From: Enoplosus armatus
Lineage: Eukaryota > Chordata > Actinopteri > Centrarchiformes > Enoplosidae
Direction: 5' to 3'
Length of the DNA: 64,000 bases
Assembly: GCF_043641665.1 (NCBI RefSeq)
Contig: NC_092183.1
Span: 18,645,501-18,709,500 of the forward strand
Part shown: positions 35,286 through 47,621 of the stretch, one piece after another
How positions within the stretch are numbered: position 1 is the stretch's first letter
How the letters are laid out: every line of letters starts with the position of its first letter
The notes under the pieces: model-generated
What the model was told of the DNA's origin: nothing
Seen by the model: the letters and a program-made list of their open reading frames with translations, nothing else
The model's database searches: none
Position numbers and translations under genes: made by a program

Positions 35286-35735
35286 GCTCTCCTCTTCAGC
35301 CTCCATTCGCCTCTCTCTCCAGCGCTCCTTCTGTGTCCCCATTCCCCCCATTTATTTGGAGCTCATCCCGAGTGAGGTGCAGCGATGTGTTTCAGTCACA
35401 GCTCTCTGCCCCAGAAGACATGAGAAGGGGTGGGAGGGGATGAAGAGAGGCACTTCCTCACCTAGATAAATAGACACCTCCTGTCTCTCTCTTCTCCTTC
35501 TCTACATCTCTTTGCAGTGAGTCCTGAAAGGTTCTGAATCAGTCCAGACCGGGTCACATCAGCCCTCCAGCTCTGTTTTCCTGGCCTTTTGCAGCTTTTA
35601 GCACCCGAACAATATCATCAAGCTGAAAACACAGCTTAATACAGGGAGTGAATGGAGGAATAAACTAATTTCTTCAATTTTCCTCTCGCTCCACACTCAT
35701 TATTTACTTTTCAGGAAATGTCTCCATCCTGCTGG
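35286..35735. other. intergenic sequence
   Basis: Pyrimidine-rich patches (35300-35345, 35480-35510). No gene is recognised. Confidence 0.5.
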
Positions 35736-35875
35736 AGGTCATACCATTATACCGAGAAATTGAGAATATGTTAATCATCATTTCCATGAATATTCAATGC
35801 AGGTCATATTATTCAATATAACCATTACCTTAATTGTACTGTAATCAATGCTAAATTGACATTCTCTTTGTGCGT
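35736..35875. promoter_or_regulatory. candidate CNE, ATTA/AATATTCA cluster
   Basis: AT-rich but complex: ATACCATTATACC, ATGTTAATCATC, CCATGAATATTCAATGC, GTCATATTATTCAATATAACC, CCTTAATTGTACTGTAATC and GCTAAATTGACATTC follow each other within 130 bp. The density of distinct homeodomain and OCT/SOX-like cores is high. Confidence 0.42.
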
Positions 35876-38859
35876 GTGCGCACACTGAGAAAAGCAGCTG
35901 AAAGGGTGGAAAATATAAAAGATTGAATCTGTAACTGAAACAAAGCAATGCCCTGTTGCACATTCCCAGACGTGTTCATGTTCAAGCCAGCGTTTTCTTG
36001 TCAGTCCCTAAAGTGCGGTACCAAAATATCTTAAACAGACTGATTTGTATATTCCTGAAACAAAGACCTCCAACATCAACACTTCATCAAGGGTAAACAA
36101 ATCATCCTTTCTCTCATCTGATTTCACCTCCACTGCATTATGCATCCTGTTTCAAAGCTGGTCTTGATTTGTCTTTGGTTTCAGCCCTGCTTCACTACCG
36201 CACTAACAGAGCGATACATGAACTCAAAAGGAAAAGTTTAAATCTTGTGGGAGAACAGGCTGTTCACACATCTGGCTGATTGCTATACAATCCAGCAAAT
36301 AATTTTTCTAGCATGCAGATGGGTGGGGTTTTACACACCGGACCACGTAGTGAGTGCCACAGTGTTCAGACAAAGGAGAGACATTGGTTGGTTTAATTTA
36401 TTTCAATTCTTTTTAACATCTCACTTGACCCACCTTTCCTGAATCGTCATGACTCATCAAATGAGTGAAAAAGTATTTGCAAGTCTGTCGAGTCCACACC
36501 CAAGTTTTAATGATGGAAAAAGCTACATGCAGCCGTCTTTCTCACGAAATATTTAAATCCACTCTCACTTTAATGCTCATTAGAAATCAGCAATGCCCCT
36601 TGTGTTTCTCGGCCTGTGTTGCTGCTTGATATATATTCCTGGATAAACAGAAATGGAAATATGTCATGTCAAAACATTTTCAATGTAACTAAAATAGCAG
36701 AATAATTTTCCCCAATCTGAAACATCAATATTAACCATCAGGCTTTTTGGTGTCAGTCCATCAGGAAGGGTTTTATTTCTAGACTCACGATTTAACAATC
36801 CTACAGGGAGTTATCCATCACAGAAGAGACAGACAACCTTCTTCCCAGACCCATCGGGAATAGGAATCACAGTCGTGTTGCATTATTTCAGGTACTAATT
36901 CACCGTAGCGGTGGTTTGATTTTCAGAATAGCCACGTACTCTACACTAACTAAACTATCTGGAGCTTGTAAACAGCCAAACAAACACTTTACTATGGGTG
37001 TCACTTTGTCCATATTGGTGGGTCAAGTGCATACAGGTCGGGAATGATGTGTTTTCCACTTCCAATTTCCCACTTCTGGCCCAGTCCAGATTCCCAAGGA
37101 ATTACATCCATATTGGAAGAATTCGCACATCATGTTTTACATCCAATGCCAACCTTCGGTGCAAAGGGAAGGGGGGAGAGGTTCAGGTGGTGGATAGGTG
37201 TGTAGCATGTCTGACTTTAAAGTCAAGACTCCTGAGCTCACATCCCGTCACAGACTGCTGTAAACATTCCTCTTTTTAGTAACAGTGACCATAATCTTTC
37301 CCTAACCTCAACCAAATCAACCACACCTTAACCATAGCTTATCTGCCATCACCAGATCTCTACCCGACCTGAACCGTGTTGTCGTTTCCATCCGCAGATG
37401 CTGTATAAGGGGACAATTTTACAACACTGGTTTTGAAAGAAAAAAAAAGCATTGTTATTGAACATAATCCTGGGTTTTGCAGAGTTGTCCAGTATCAACA
37501 GTCGGGTTGTCGGGTCATAAATTAACCTGTCTATCATCTATGGGTTGGAGACAGGCTCCCTGGGAAACATAGGGAAACCCACTAACTGGGGTGGACACAC
37601 AGGAGATGAAGCAGGTTTAGAGAACTTCTTTAAGTTATAATACTTCATCACAAAATATGTCCAAGAATCCATTTAGTAACATATTTATGAAATATTTAAA
37701 TGCAAGAGTCTATATAGGCATATTCCTTCCAACAAAATCAGCCTCATGACTTTTCAAAGCAACAGTGAATGTTTTTTTTTATTAGTATTGTTACTCAATA
37801 GGATTATGTACTGAAAATAGGTATGATCACAAAGGGACATCGGGGTGGCAGAAAGGAAGGGCTGTCTGAAGAGGAGGGACAGAAAAAAAGGCAGAGAGAG
37901 GTGTGTCAAAAGAAAGAGAGAGAGAGAGAGAGAGACCGAAGGCAAGATAGGGATAGTTTACCACCAGCGTTCCTTTGCTCGGCAATGATAGCCAGTGAAG
38001 CAGAAAAGTGAATTACCCTTCTACTCCAGCACTTCTTAATTTAATATCTCCGATGAGCGGCTTCAGCTCTGGATTGGGCCAGGGTGTGCACATTCGTGCT
38101 GTGTCACAAAACATTAGACACTGTCGCTGCTATTCATTTCTGTATGGAAATTCTGAGGCACACCTCTTACTCGGGGCACCAAGGGACATCTCTCTCCAGA
38201 TATTCTATTTTGGGTATTTTATTGGGAGAATTATCATCCATTGATGTATATTTAGCTCCTTTTTGTGGAACCTCAGAGGAATATGTAGTGGCTGATTGAG
38301 TAAAAGGGCATAAGTATTTCCATTGCTTATCTATTTTGCCTTCAGTTTTGTTTCCCCAGGAAGGAACTTATGCTCAAGGGTAATAAACAATGTAAGTGTG
38401 AATGAAACAAAGTGGTTATGAATGTTAGTTACCGCTGTTCTACTCCAAAGTCCACATGACAACACAATTTGTATGCATCTTGCTTTACTCGTGTTTATAC
38501 TAGCTAGTTTTCCATCCAGACTTGGTAAGTCAAAACAGTGGCAAACTGCCAAATATTTCAATGCTCCAACGATTGTGTGAAAGTGAAAAGGTTACCTGGT
38601 CTTTACCTTTTAGAGATATGACAGAACAAGCTATGCATTTCACTTATCAGGAGCTAGCTCAACCATGAGATGTGTCTTAATGGCTCTAAGGACGGCGGTG
38701 GCTTGGTGGGATCATTGTGGGTGGTGACTTTCTCGATGCTGAGTGCTAAGTGTTGCTGTATGTGCATTGGGTGATAGCACTCCCCATAACCTGACCCCCC
38801 CCCCCTCCCCTGTCCTCATAGCAAGGCAATTGGCAGGCAAACAGCTGCTTGGTCTAAGC
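35876..38859. other. intergenic sequence
   Basis: Unique sequence with a (GA)n run at about 37915-37935 and a C11 run at 38795-38805. CATTAGAAATCAGCAATGC at 36577-36595 may be a small regulatory site. Open frames at 36245, 36998 and 38008 lack splice or family support. Confidence 0.45.
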
Positions 38860-39140
38860 GGGCTGCATATCAATGGCTCTAATTAATTGGATTAATGGAG
38901 AGGGTTCTGGGATTTGGGGAGAGGCTGGAGGAAGCATTTCAGCGGAAACAGAATTGCCGTCCCTGAGGGCAGGGGGGTCGTGAGGGAGCTGGGAGGGGGC
39001 ACACGACTGAATATGGATGAGGAAAAATTGAGTTAAAACAGAGGAGACTGCGGCATTCATTAGACCGCCCACCCTCTGAAGTAGCTGCTTAATATGCACG
39101 CTATTACTATGCAAATCAGCGATAATGAAACGCAGAGGAT
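38860..39140. promoter_or_regulatory. candidate CNE with octamer
   Basis: CTCTAATTAATTGGATTAATGG (38878-38899) and, after a G-rich spacer, GCGGCATTCATTAGACC, TGCTTAATATGCACGC, a perfect octamer ATGCAAAT (39109-39116) and GCGATAATGAAACGC. The mix of TAAT pairs and a POU site suggests a neural-type enhancer; this is inference. Confidence 0.42.
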
Positions 39141-39653
39141 TTTTTTAATCAGAGGAAGAACAAGCAGATGTTGGGAGGGCTCGGAAAGAAGTGCCATGAG
39201 TGTTTCTGTGTGTGTTTGTGTGAGTGCCGCTGTCTGTGTGAATATGTGAGAGTATGTACATGCCAGTGCTGGAAGGTGTTGAGTCCTTCTCTTAAAAGAA
39301 ACAAAATAAAGCAATCAGTTCTTTAAAGCAGTCATAGTGAATGTGCACTGGGAGAGGGCACAAACTCCACGTGAACAAGCTATCTCGGGGGCCTCACTCA
39401 AACTGATTAATCTTCTCTGCAGGAGTTGCATTAAGAAATCAGAATTAAGAACAGGTTATTTATTGGAGAGATTTGTGTTGGTACCTCGGGGAGAGATAAA
39501 GCTTGATCGACTCATACCAGACCAATCTCTGCTGCACTGCCTACGGTGATATGGTAAATCCCTGCGGCAGTCCTCCCCAACTGGAGAGTCAACATTGGGA
39601 TACACCAGCTGTGCTGGATGGTCTGGTCCTCCTGCTGGCAACATAGTGGAGTG

Positions 39654-39655
<2 letters not shown>
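39141..39655. other. intergenic sequence
   Basis: GT-rich but irregular at 39205-39245. An open frame at 39337-39549 is not recognisable. No feature. Confidence 0.5.

Positions 39656-39727
<72 letters not shown>
39656..39727 (+). repeat. long (TG)n microsatellite
   Basis: About 36 TG units, the longest uninterrupted dinucleotide array in the window. Frames on the complement give His/Thr artefacts. Confidence 0.98.
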
Positions 39728-39849
39728 ATGTGTAAGGAGCTGTGCAATGGACTGAGAATGATGCCGTGTGTTTGTGGCACCACATATACATCAGTGAGTG
39801 TATGTATGGTCCGGTAAAGACTCCTGCATGGAAAGCTTCTTCCTGTAAG
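39728..39849. other. spacer
   Basis: Short unique spacer with no recognised feature. Confidence 0.5.
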
Positions 39850-40025
39850 TGGCTCCCCGTGGCTCCTTGCTCTCACCGCCTAATCAAGGCGTTTCTCTGT
39901 GGGCCTGTTACATTAATTGTTCTCTCAGCACAAGTGGAGGAATCAGGCAGGCTGGATGAAGTCATCGATCATCAGGAGGCTGCCTTTTTAGCAGTCGCTG
40001 CCCTGCAGCGCAGAGCCTGAGCAAG
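39850..40025. promoter_or_regulatory. candidate CNE
   Basis: Contains CTCACCGCCTAATCAAGGCG, GTTACATTAATTGTTCTC (TAAT palindrome with SOX-like ATTGT), GTCATCGATCATCAGG and GCAGTCGCTGCC. Unique and CpG-bearing. One frame is open through it, but the lack of splice sites favours a regulatory element. Confidence 0.38.
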
Positions 40026-40689
40026 ATGTTGGGCAGGCAGAGGCTGCATGTACGGGCCTGACTACCAGCCTGTGGTGTCACTCGTGGGTTTTATTTCCTT
40101 TGCCTTCAACTAGATACATGCATCCCACAGTGTTAATTGAGACAAATTAAACAAGAGACTGAGGTTGATTTTATCTGGTAGAGATCAATACTATGAGCCA
40201 TGTGGATTACAGCAGACAGGGATGCAAACATTTGTGTTGTGTTGCGACAGACTTCAGTATTGCAGCGGTGCACAGTTGGTTATGTGTGTCGTTTATATGT
40301 GCGGGTGAGAGAGGAAGAGGAAGAGGAAAGAGGGAGGGTAAACAAATTAATATGTTGAGCCTTTGCCTCAAAAGATTGTTGTCATTAGGTGGAGAATGTC
40401 AAGTGGGTCCTCCCTAGTAGGCCATATAGAATATTACAGGAGTGAATCTCCATCCTGTTTGACTCCCCATGGCACAGTAATAACAACAATATAATGACGT
40501 ACAATACATCAGGTGTACTGAAGTCCCCGCTATCCCGGAGCCAGGCTAGAATTTGATCTCAGGCTTGATAATGAGAATGGTGATGATGATGAGGTGGCTG
40601 AGTGATGATGATGGTGGTGTCCCTTGTTAGTGTGTCTCAGTCCTAATTAGAGAGGGTTATTACAAGGCTGGATTTAAGAGCTACTGTAG
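40026..40689. other. intergenic with GATGAT repeat
   Basis: An imperfect GAT/GGT repeat lies at 40578-40616. Otherwise unique sequence with no recognised feature. Confidence 0.5.
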
Positions 40690-40810
40690 GTAGACCAGGC
40701 AGACTCAGACGGCTCTCACTGATTAACAACCCCTAAATAAAATCTATTTCTCCATACAGGCTCACAGCTATTATGGGGAATTATTTTGCATGCCCAAAAG
40801 TTCTTTCTGC
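40690..40810. promoter_or_regulatory. candidate CNE
   Basis: Compact AT-rich complex sequence: CACTGATTAACAACC, CCTAAATAAAATC, CAGCTATTATGGGG and GAATTATTTTGCATGCCC (octamer-like TTTTGCAT). Inference. Confidence 0.36.
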
Positions 40811-41179
40811 CACAAATCAAATCAATGTGTCATCCAACTAGGAGCCTGAACATTCTTTAACAATATAAGGAAACAGAGGTCACGAGCAGGTATTTATCAC
40901 AGTGATTCAGTAACTTGTTAAATGTTCATTCATGGATGATTTGGCTTTGGAAACAACATGTAAGAGGGCGCTATTCAGAGGTTCCCAACCTCCCGAATTA
41001 GCTAGCTATGGTGTAAGCTGACTTGAATAATGCTGGTGCTAAATAGGCATGGTATACTGCAGCTTCTTTTAATAACATCCCTTTATTTCTATCAAACGGG
41101 CACTCCAGCAATTTAGTATCATACTTCAATAAAGTTTGGGGACTCACAAGAGAATTTAAAAAAAAAAGTGGTCAAAATC
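40811..41179. other. intergenic sequence
   Basis: A GTAAGAGGGCGCTAT string near 40961 resembles only the 3' half of a CTCF motif. No other feature. Confidence 0.45.
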
Positions 41180-41380
41180 AAAGTAGCAGAGGCTGAAAAT
41201 ATCATTTTTTACTTTTAGTCTTTAGTATGAGTCAAGCTCCAAAAATGCTGGATCCCACAATTCCCATAATGCAACTAAATAGCATCTTTCATTAGATCTC
41301 ACTGCCTCTCCTGTGGACGTTCCGTCTTTAAGTCTCAAGCCCAAACTATACCTAATTACATCATCAGGTTCATTTTCTCA
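41180..41380. repeat. probable degraded dispersed repeat
   Basis: AAAATGCTGGATCCCACAAT, then TTCCCATAATGCAACTAAAT and TTTCATTAGATCTCACTG in this order resemble a dispersed repeat I recall from percomorph sequences (an 'ACTTCCCATAATGC' family). Boundaries and class are uncertain. Confidence 0.4.
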
Positions 41381-43109
41381 GACTTTAGAAGGCTGAGAGG
41401 ATGAAATGCAGCTGTTTTCACAGGCACTCCTTTTGACAAGTAAACGAAATGTGTTGCACTTAAATTAACTTTGAAATAGTTACTTGTGTAGGCATCCTTT
41501 CTAAAATTCAGATCCCTTTGAGTAAAGTGAGTACTGTACAAGACAAAAAGAAGAAATACCATACAGACATAAAACTGTCAATCATATTGCATGCGGTGCT
41601 CTGCACTTATTACACTCAAAGAGAGAGCCATTGAGCCACAGCATTGATAACTAGGGCTTTGGCTGCACCTTGCGACACTGAAACCAGCTCAACCAGCCAA
41701 GCCCTACTTTGGACTCAAACTGTGAAGGTCAAAGAGGATAAACCCTGTCATGCTCCATCGCTCCATAGGGATATCTCAGCATGTGTGTGTGCATGTATGT
41801 GTGAAAGTTGTGTGTGTCAGGTACTAGAGGGAGCATATAAAATCATCACACAGCACAGCACCCAGATATTATATTGAGCTGCTCTTGCTCACATTTTCCA
41901 CCGCCACTACCTCCAACACTCACAAGCCGACCGCCATGAAAAATAATGCCCCTCTCCGCGGTCCTCCTCTGAGCCATTCGCTTGAACTAAATGCCACTTC
42001 TCTGTCTTTTCCTCCATCCTCTGTTGTGACCTCAGGGGCAGCTGAGATGTCGAAAAACTGTTTATAGAGAGATAAAATCTTCAAAAAGGTTGTTTTTAAC
42101 CATATAGAGAGTAGCCGTTTCCACATACGTAATGCTGCACATCTTGCTTTACTATTTACACAGTTTGATATGTTTACATTTACTCTGTACAAAGCTATGT
42201 TGGAATAAGCTAGATGGAAAACGTATAAATTGGATTCAGTAAAAGCATCAATGCCAGAAAGGAGCAACATTAGCTGATCACAAGTGTTACCCATCCTCTC
42301 GATGTAGACTGTGTCATGATGTATTAAGTAGCCAAATCAATGACAGATATAGCCGCAGCTCTCGTTCATCCAAAGATCACACTTTGGAGTATGCCAGTAT
42401 GTTACTGCACCTTACTTTCCTGCTCAGATGTTAATGTGTAATCAGATATCCAGCCGCAGAAACGTGTCAATAGGTTTAAGCAGCACCAGAATGCTGTTGT
42501 TTGTGTCACATTCTTGTCTTAAGCACGATCCTGCAGTTTATCTTGCAGTTTCTGTGTTTTTCAGGGTGTTGTCATGAACACGAAATCTGTTTGGATGTGT
42601 GTCTGTGTGTGCTCGCCTTGGTTTTCTTTGTTTGCATCTGGCCTTGGCATGAAGGGGCCGGGAGGTTTGGTCAGAGAGGCGCTGGCTGATGTCAGCTGGC
42701 CAGTGGGCACACGGTTCAGTCACATCAGATTGCCATCACAGGCCGGTTTTGGCTCTGCTCTGACACGCTCACGCTCAGTCTCCTGTCTCTACCTCCCCAC
42801 CCCCCTTCTTTCCTTAATAACTCCAGTCTCTTTGTCTGCCTCTGCGTGTCTATATGTGGATTTGTGTACTGGTAATTCTTTGGAACCAATTCATCACTCA
42901 TTTTAAAATTACCTGACCAATTATTGTTGGTGTAACACCCAACTAATTCTGAACAGTTCCACACAAAGCCACTGAGCGAGAGCGTTATCCTGTGCGATAT
43001 GCAGGTGGTTCACAGTTTCAATTTCACACAAGCCAAAGTCTATTTACTTCCAGTTGAGCTTGTTTTGTTTTCTGCATGGAGAAAGCATGGACCTCCTTCA
43101 TATCTATTC
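41381..43109. other. intergenic sequence
   Basis: Unique sequence with irregular GT-rich patches (41780-41815, 42595-42615). Open frames at 42501-42906 and 41920-42294 are not recognisable. No gene is supported. Confidence 0.5.
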
Positions 43110-43400
43110 TGCTTCAATTAGCAACAGATGCCTCCTTGCAGAGCGCTAACCCTAATTGTACGTGATGAGCAAAGCTAATCGCCCTGGTGCTGCCTGACCT
43201 TCCTACAGCTGTGAGGGGGAACTTCTCCCAGAGCCCCTTCTCAGACCCCATCCAAACACACGCATATGCACACACACATACACTGTGCTCCCCAATATTT
43301 AAAATCAAGGATGGCTGGGGGCACTGGGAATGGGGCTAGCTTTGGTGACCGCAAATTAGCTGCTGTAATTGCATATCCCTCCCTGTGCCCATAATTTTTC
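43110..43400. promoter_or_regulatory. candidate CNE
   Basis: Contains TCAATTAGCAACAG, CCCTAATTGTACGTGATGAG, AAAGCTAATCGCCC and, further on, GACCGCAAATTAGCTGC and TGTAATTGCATATCC (octamer-like), interrupted by a CA-rich patch (43255-43282). Homeodomain cores in paired-type settings. Inference. Confidence 0.4.
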
Positions 43401-44309
43401 AGGCCTGTTTGGTGCAGTGAGGAGAGTTTGTTTGTTTTGGTGTCAGGGCGATTTAGAATCAAAATGAGGACCTCCGGCGCACATGTGGACCCTCAAGCCA
43501 AATGGCAGCACCATACCCTTAAATAGCCCCGCCTCACCCACTGCACAGTGCGGCCCAGAGGGAGACAGTGAGAAAAGGCGGGAGGAGGGAACCAACTGTG
43601 TTCACTTAAGCATTTTGCCTGACTTCCATGGTTTTTGCTGCCGGCTAATACAAATAACCAGGAGCGCTGCAAGAAATTCTAGCCCCCCTGACAACAGTTT
43701 AACAACTGCGCTGATACAATAAATATCTAAAATCACTGGCACGTTCTAGGGCTCCTGTACAGCTATGGGCCCCCAGATATATTCAGGGTCACAACCCAGT
43801 CAATAACTGTTTGGGGCACAATTAAATAACCATTAAAATGTTCATGGGGAATATAGCATTTCTGTGTATCAAGGTGTTCGTTCTTGTAGTGTATATCCTG
43901 CCAACTGTTAACTGTGTATGTGGCATTATGCGTACCTTTTTATTACGGACAAATACAGAATGTGAAGTTGTGTCTACACTGTTGCTCTTTGCAAAGTTAT
44001 TCAAGCACCAATATCATCATCATCATCCAAGATAGAAACAAATTTTATCCTCGCCAAAATGGAATTTCACAAAGTCTGCAGCTTATTGTTTTGCATTAAA
44101 AGTGGTAACTCTTCAAAACCCTCAGGCTTATTGCAGAGGCTTAAGCAGAGCTTACATAAGTGTGTGAGGCAGAATAAGTGAGCTTTGTGTGCTTGTAGAC
44201 CACCGGGCAAAAGAGTAAGCCAGTGTGAGGCTTACTGAAAAGTCCAATTTTTCTTATTTACCAAAGACAATGACTTGCAGATGATTTTGCTCTCCTCAAA
44301 AATGTGCAA
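43401..44309. other. intergenic sequence
   Basis: Unique sequence with a short CAT repeat (44014-44028). No gene is recognised. Confidence 0.5.
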
Positions 44310-44560
44310 GCTAGCAAGCAACCAAACAAGCATAAATCACATTAATTAGTTTTGCAGCTGTGGTGCGGTCCTGCTGATGCCTCAGTGGCTTCAGCGAGAT
44401 AAGAAATCCTTATGCCATAGTAAATACAAACAGCAAACCGAGATTGAACAACAAAGACCAATTAGTGCTTTGGGTTGATAATTTAGGCTCATATTTAGAT
44501 TAATTATACTCTTGAGGATCTGAAACTAAATATTTAATTCAAACCTATCTCAATCAAAGA
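44310..44560. promoter_or_regulatory. candidate CNE
   Basis: ATCACATTAATTAGTTTTGC, GACCAATTAGTGC, GGTTGATAATTTAGG, TTAGATTAATTATACTC and AATATTTAATTC within 250 bp, with GCGGTCCTGCTGATGCC between. Among the densest TAATTA clusters in the window. Confidence 0.44.
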
Positions 44561-47407
44561 CACTAAATTACCTGAGTAAATCCTCTTTATCCCGTGCTTT
44601 AACTGTGATTGAATCTTGTTCAGTTCCTCTGAATTGTAAACTAAGAATTGACTGAGAAATATTTTAGGTGGTGGTTTGAAGCAACGTTTACTTGTAAAAA
44701 TGTGCAAGATTAATATTTGCTTTAACTGCAGTTTTATGAGAATTACTGTCACTGTTACTCCACTCGCAGTGTGACCCTGCCTCAGTCTCTTCTATTTAGA
44801 GTACACTACTTGTAGAGTGACTGGTAGATAAATAATAACATACAGAGACTGTATTTATATATATATAATTTACACAGAAAACAGACACTTTTTGCACTGT
44901 TTATACATCAATGTACTTCATTAAAGTCACACATGAGAACAGTACTGTACGTGTTATCACCTGAATGGACACCACATATGAGGATTGTGTTAATTGTAAT
45001 ACTAATAGTCTAAAGATATATTTGTAGCCACATACCTGCTCAGCGCCAGAGTTCTGGAGAAAATCGTGTGCAGGATCCCGTGGAGAAGATTGCGTTTTGG
45101 CAATGAGAACCATGCAAAAAGCTAAAAATAATAGCTTCAACCCCAGTGGAAGATTTAGATGAGTCTGAAATTGGTAGCAAACAACATGTCCTACTATGTC
45201 TTTGAGCCTTGGTAAAATCTTTCAGTTGACAGTTGATGTCTTTGTCCACTGTTTGTGCCATGAAAGAATTTTGCATGTGCAGAAAAGAACATTTTTCTCA
45301 ATTATAGTGTTGGGCCAGTGCTGAAATTATGGTCAAAGTTACAAGCCAAGTTTTTATGAACAACTGACAGTTTTTGGGGGTCGAACATCAAGATTTCACA
45401 ACTGATCTTGGTAGCGGCAAACATCTCTGTTAAGCTCAATTTGTTTGTTTAATGATAGCTCAGTGGGCGGTGAACTGTATTTATGTTTGTTGTTACCTTA
45501 CTATATGGAGTCACTCACTGATTTTACAAGTCAGGTAATATAGTGAGAACGATTTCATACCAACTCATGTAAATATACAGTATGCACAGAGAGTACACAT
45601 ACCTGTATCCATAGACATGGCCACTCTGAGCCACAAGCGAAATTAGATTTTTCCATGAGTGGTAGTCATTTTGCAGTAGAACAGTAAAAGCCTGTTAATT
45701 TGGGGTTTGAGAGCTGCTGGCACGAAAGTGACATCAAAGCATGACTATATAGTTCCAAGATGATTTCTGGTGAAGGCAGTGCCAAACACCAAAGCCATGA
45801 ATGTTTATCACTGAAGCTGTTGCCAAAACCCACAAAAACAAGAATCTTGAAAAAAAATATGGACTTCATTTATCACTTTAAACAAGTGAGTACCACCCAC
45901 GTGACAGCATGTTTTCCTTCAGTTACTAATGTTTTTGGTAGAACTTTCTGGACGTCTCACAAAGTGTTGGGCTTTAACTGACTTTTCGTGACCACAGTGA
46001 TTGAGTCATGATTAAAAAAAGAGGAGCATATATTCTAAACATTGGAATTGCACCTGATCTGCAGTGTTCTTCACACTTTCTCTTGTTAGCTTGACTGCTA
46101 ACATTGCAGTTGACAGTTGTGCAGTATTTGAAACATGCCAGCACTCACACATTCACACAGACTCACACATTCACACAGATGGAAGGTTTCGACTGAAGGC
46201 TCACATGTTAATGCTCATCTCTGGAGCTAAATGAAGCCCGAGCACACACTGTTCATGACCGCGTCCTTTGGTCACCGCAGTTAAACACCACATTGACCAC
46301 CGCTGGTCTGGACCCCAACCACCATGGCCACTGAAAATTCTCTATGCAGCAAACACATTTTACTGTTTAGAAAAGATGCTGATGAGAATAACAGATGGCT
46401 CCGGTGAAAGAATCCCGGCATAAATCGCACCAAGTGAAACCATATAGAGCTCTAGTTTGTTCAAGATTGTTAAGATTTTGGCAGAAATAGTTTGAGTTTG
46501 AAAGGGGCCATCTCTACCAATAAGCCATTCTTGTGGAAAGAACAAATCCCTCATTCCTGATTTTCCCCATAAACCTCCCTCTTTTGGCAGATGGCTATCA
46601 GACATGTGCATCACATGTCTCAGCAGAACAAGGCAGGGTGGTAATATTGATATGGTTTGGGCCTCCACTTTGTGCTGATGATATCATTATCTAGTTGTAA
46701 CCCTGATCAGCTCCATGTGTTTGTGGGAATGCTGCAAACACCAAAACAGAAAGGGTTCATTGCCTCCATGGAGAAAATACAAACCTAAGCAACGTATGTT
46801 GTGAGTTTTACTGACATGACAACGAAAGGTCTACTTCATTTAAACTTTCAACACTGAAACACTTTACATGGAAATTAAAGTCATTTCTTTACTCTTGTGT
46901 CTGACATGATGTGTCTCTCCAATGTCATTTGAAAAAGTTTGTGTTTCAAAATGAATGCACAATCTTTTTACGTCTGTTTGTCCATACCTTTTATTTTGTT
47001 ATTTGTGAATATCTGAAAATATGAAATCTGTGTATAAACAACAAAGGATTTGAACACATTGATTGTGTCTGTGTTGGGGTTATGTTCACAAGACAAGGTT
47101 GAAACCTAGAATATGGCTGGACCGTGTACGGTCAATGTGCTATATTGTGGCCAAATTGTTACATGGATAGTCAGTGGTTGAGTCTATAATGTGAACTCCT
47201 GGATATCAAATGTTCATCTGCAATTTTCTGTGGTGCTCCCAGTATTACATGTTCTTAAAGTGTACTGAAGTAGAACATCACAACATGGTTAAGCTATGTT
47301 TGAGTGAAAAAATGTTATAAATGCAGTTGCAAGAACAAAACTTTCCACTCATATCTTACGATGTTTGATTTTAAAGAGAACTTATTCTAATTATAATTAT
47401 AACTATT
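44561..47407. other. AT-rich intergenic sequence
   Basis: Long stretch without simple-repeat arrays. Notable only is an exact 18-bp tandem duplication (ACTCACACATTCACACAG at 46143-46160 and 46161-46178). Its AT-rich, CpG-poor, uniform texture suggests old decayed transposon sequence, but no family is recognised. Confidence 0.45.
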
Positions 47408-47621
47408 TTAACCTCCTAAGACCTGGCATCCACATGCGTGGACATCACATTTTGGGTTATACCATAATACTTAATTCTGCATATATGGAAATTCAAAATT
47501 GTCCCCATATGCGGAACCACATCATGTCAACAGATGATGCTTAGTTTTTAGACTTATCAGGTCCCAATAAGCCCAAATAGCAAAGAGAAATTAAGATAGA
47601 GCTTGGGTCTTAGGAGGTTAA
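47408..47621. mobile_element. piggyBac-type MITE, intact ends
   Basis: TTAA lies at both ends (47408-47411 and 47618-47621), directly inside which a perfect inverted repeat CCTCCTAAGACC (47412-47423) faces GGTCTTAGGAGG (47606-47617). The total is 214 bp including both TTAAs. TTAA target duplication with terminal inverted repeats starting in CC is characteristic of piggyBac elements. There is no transposase frame, so this is a non-autonomous copy that would depend on an enzyme encoded elsewhere. The subterminal CCACATGCGTGG is a near-palindrome. The perfect ends suggest a fairly young insertion. Confidence 0.85.

Noticed and set aside
40950..40975. GTAAGAGGGCGCTAT as a fourth CTCF site
   Set aside because: Only the 3' half of the motif matches; the CC at the 5' end is absent.
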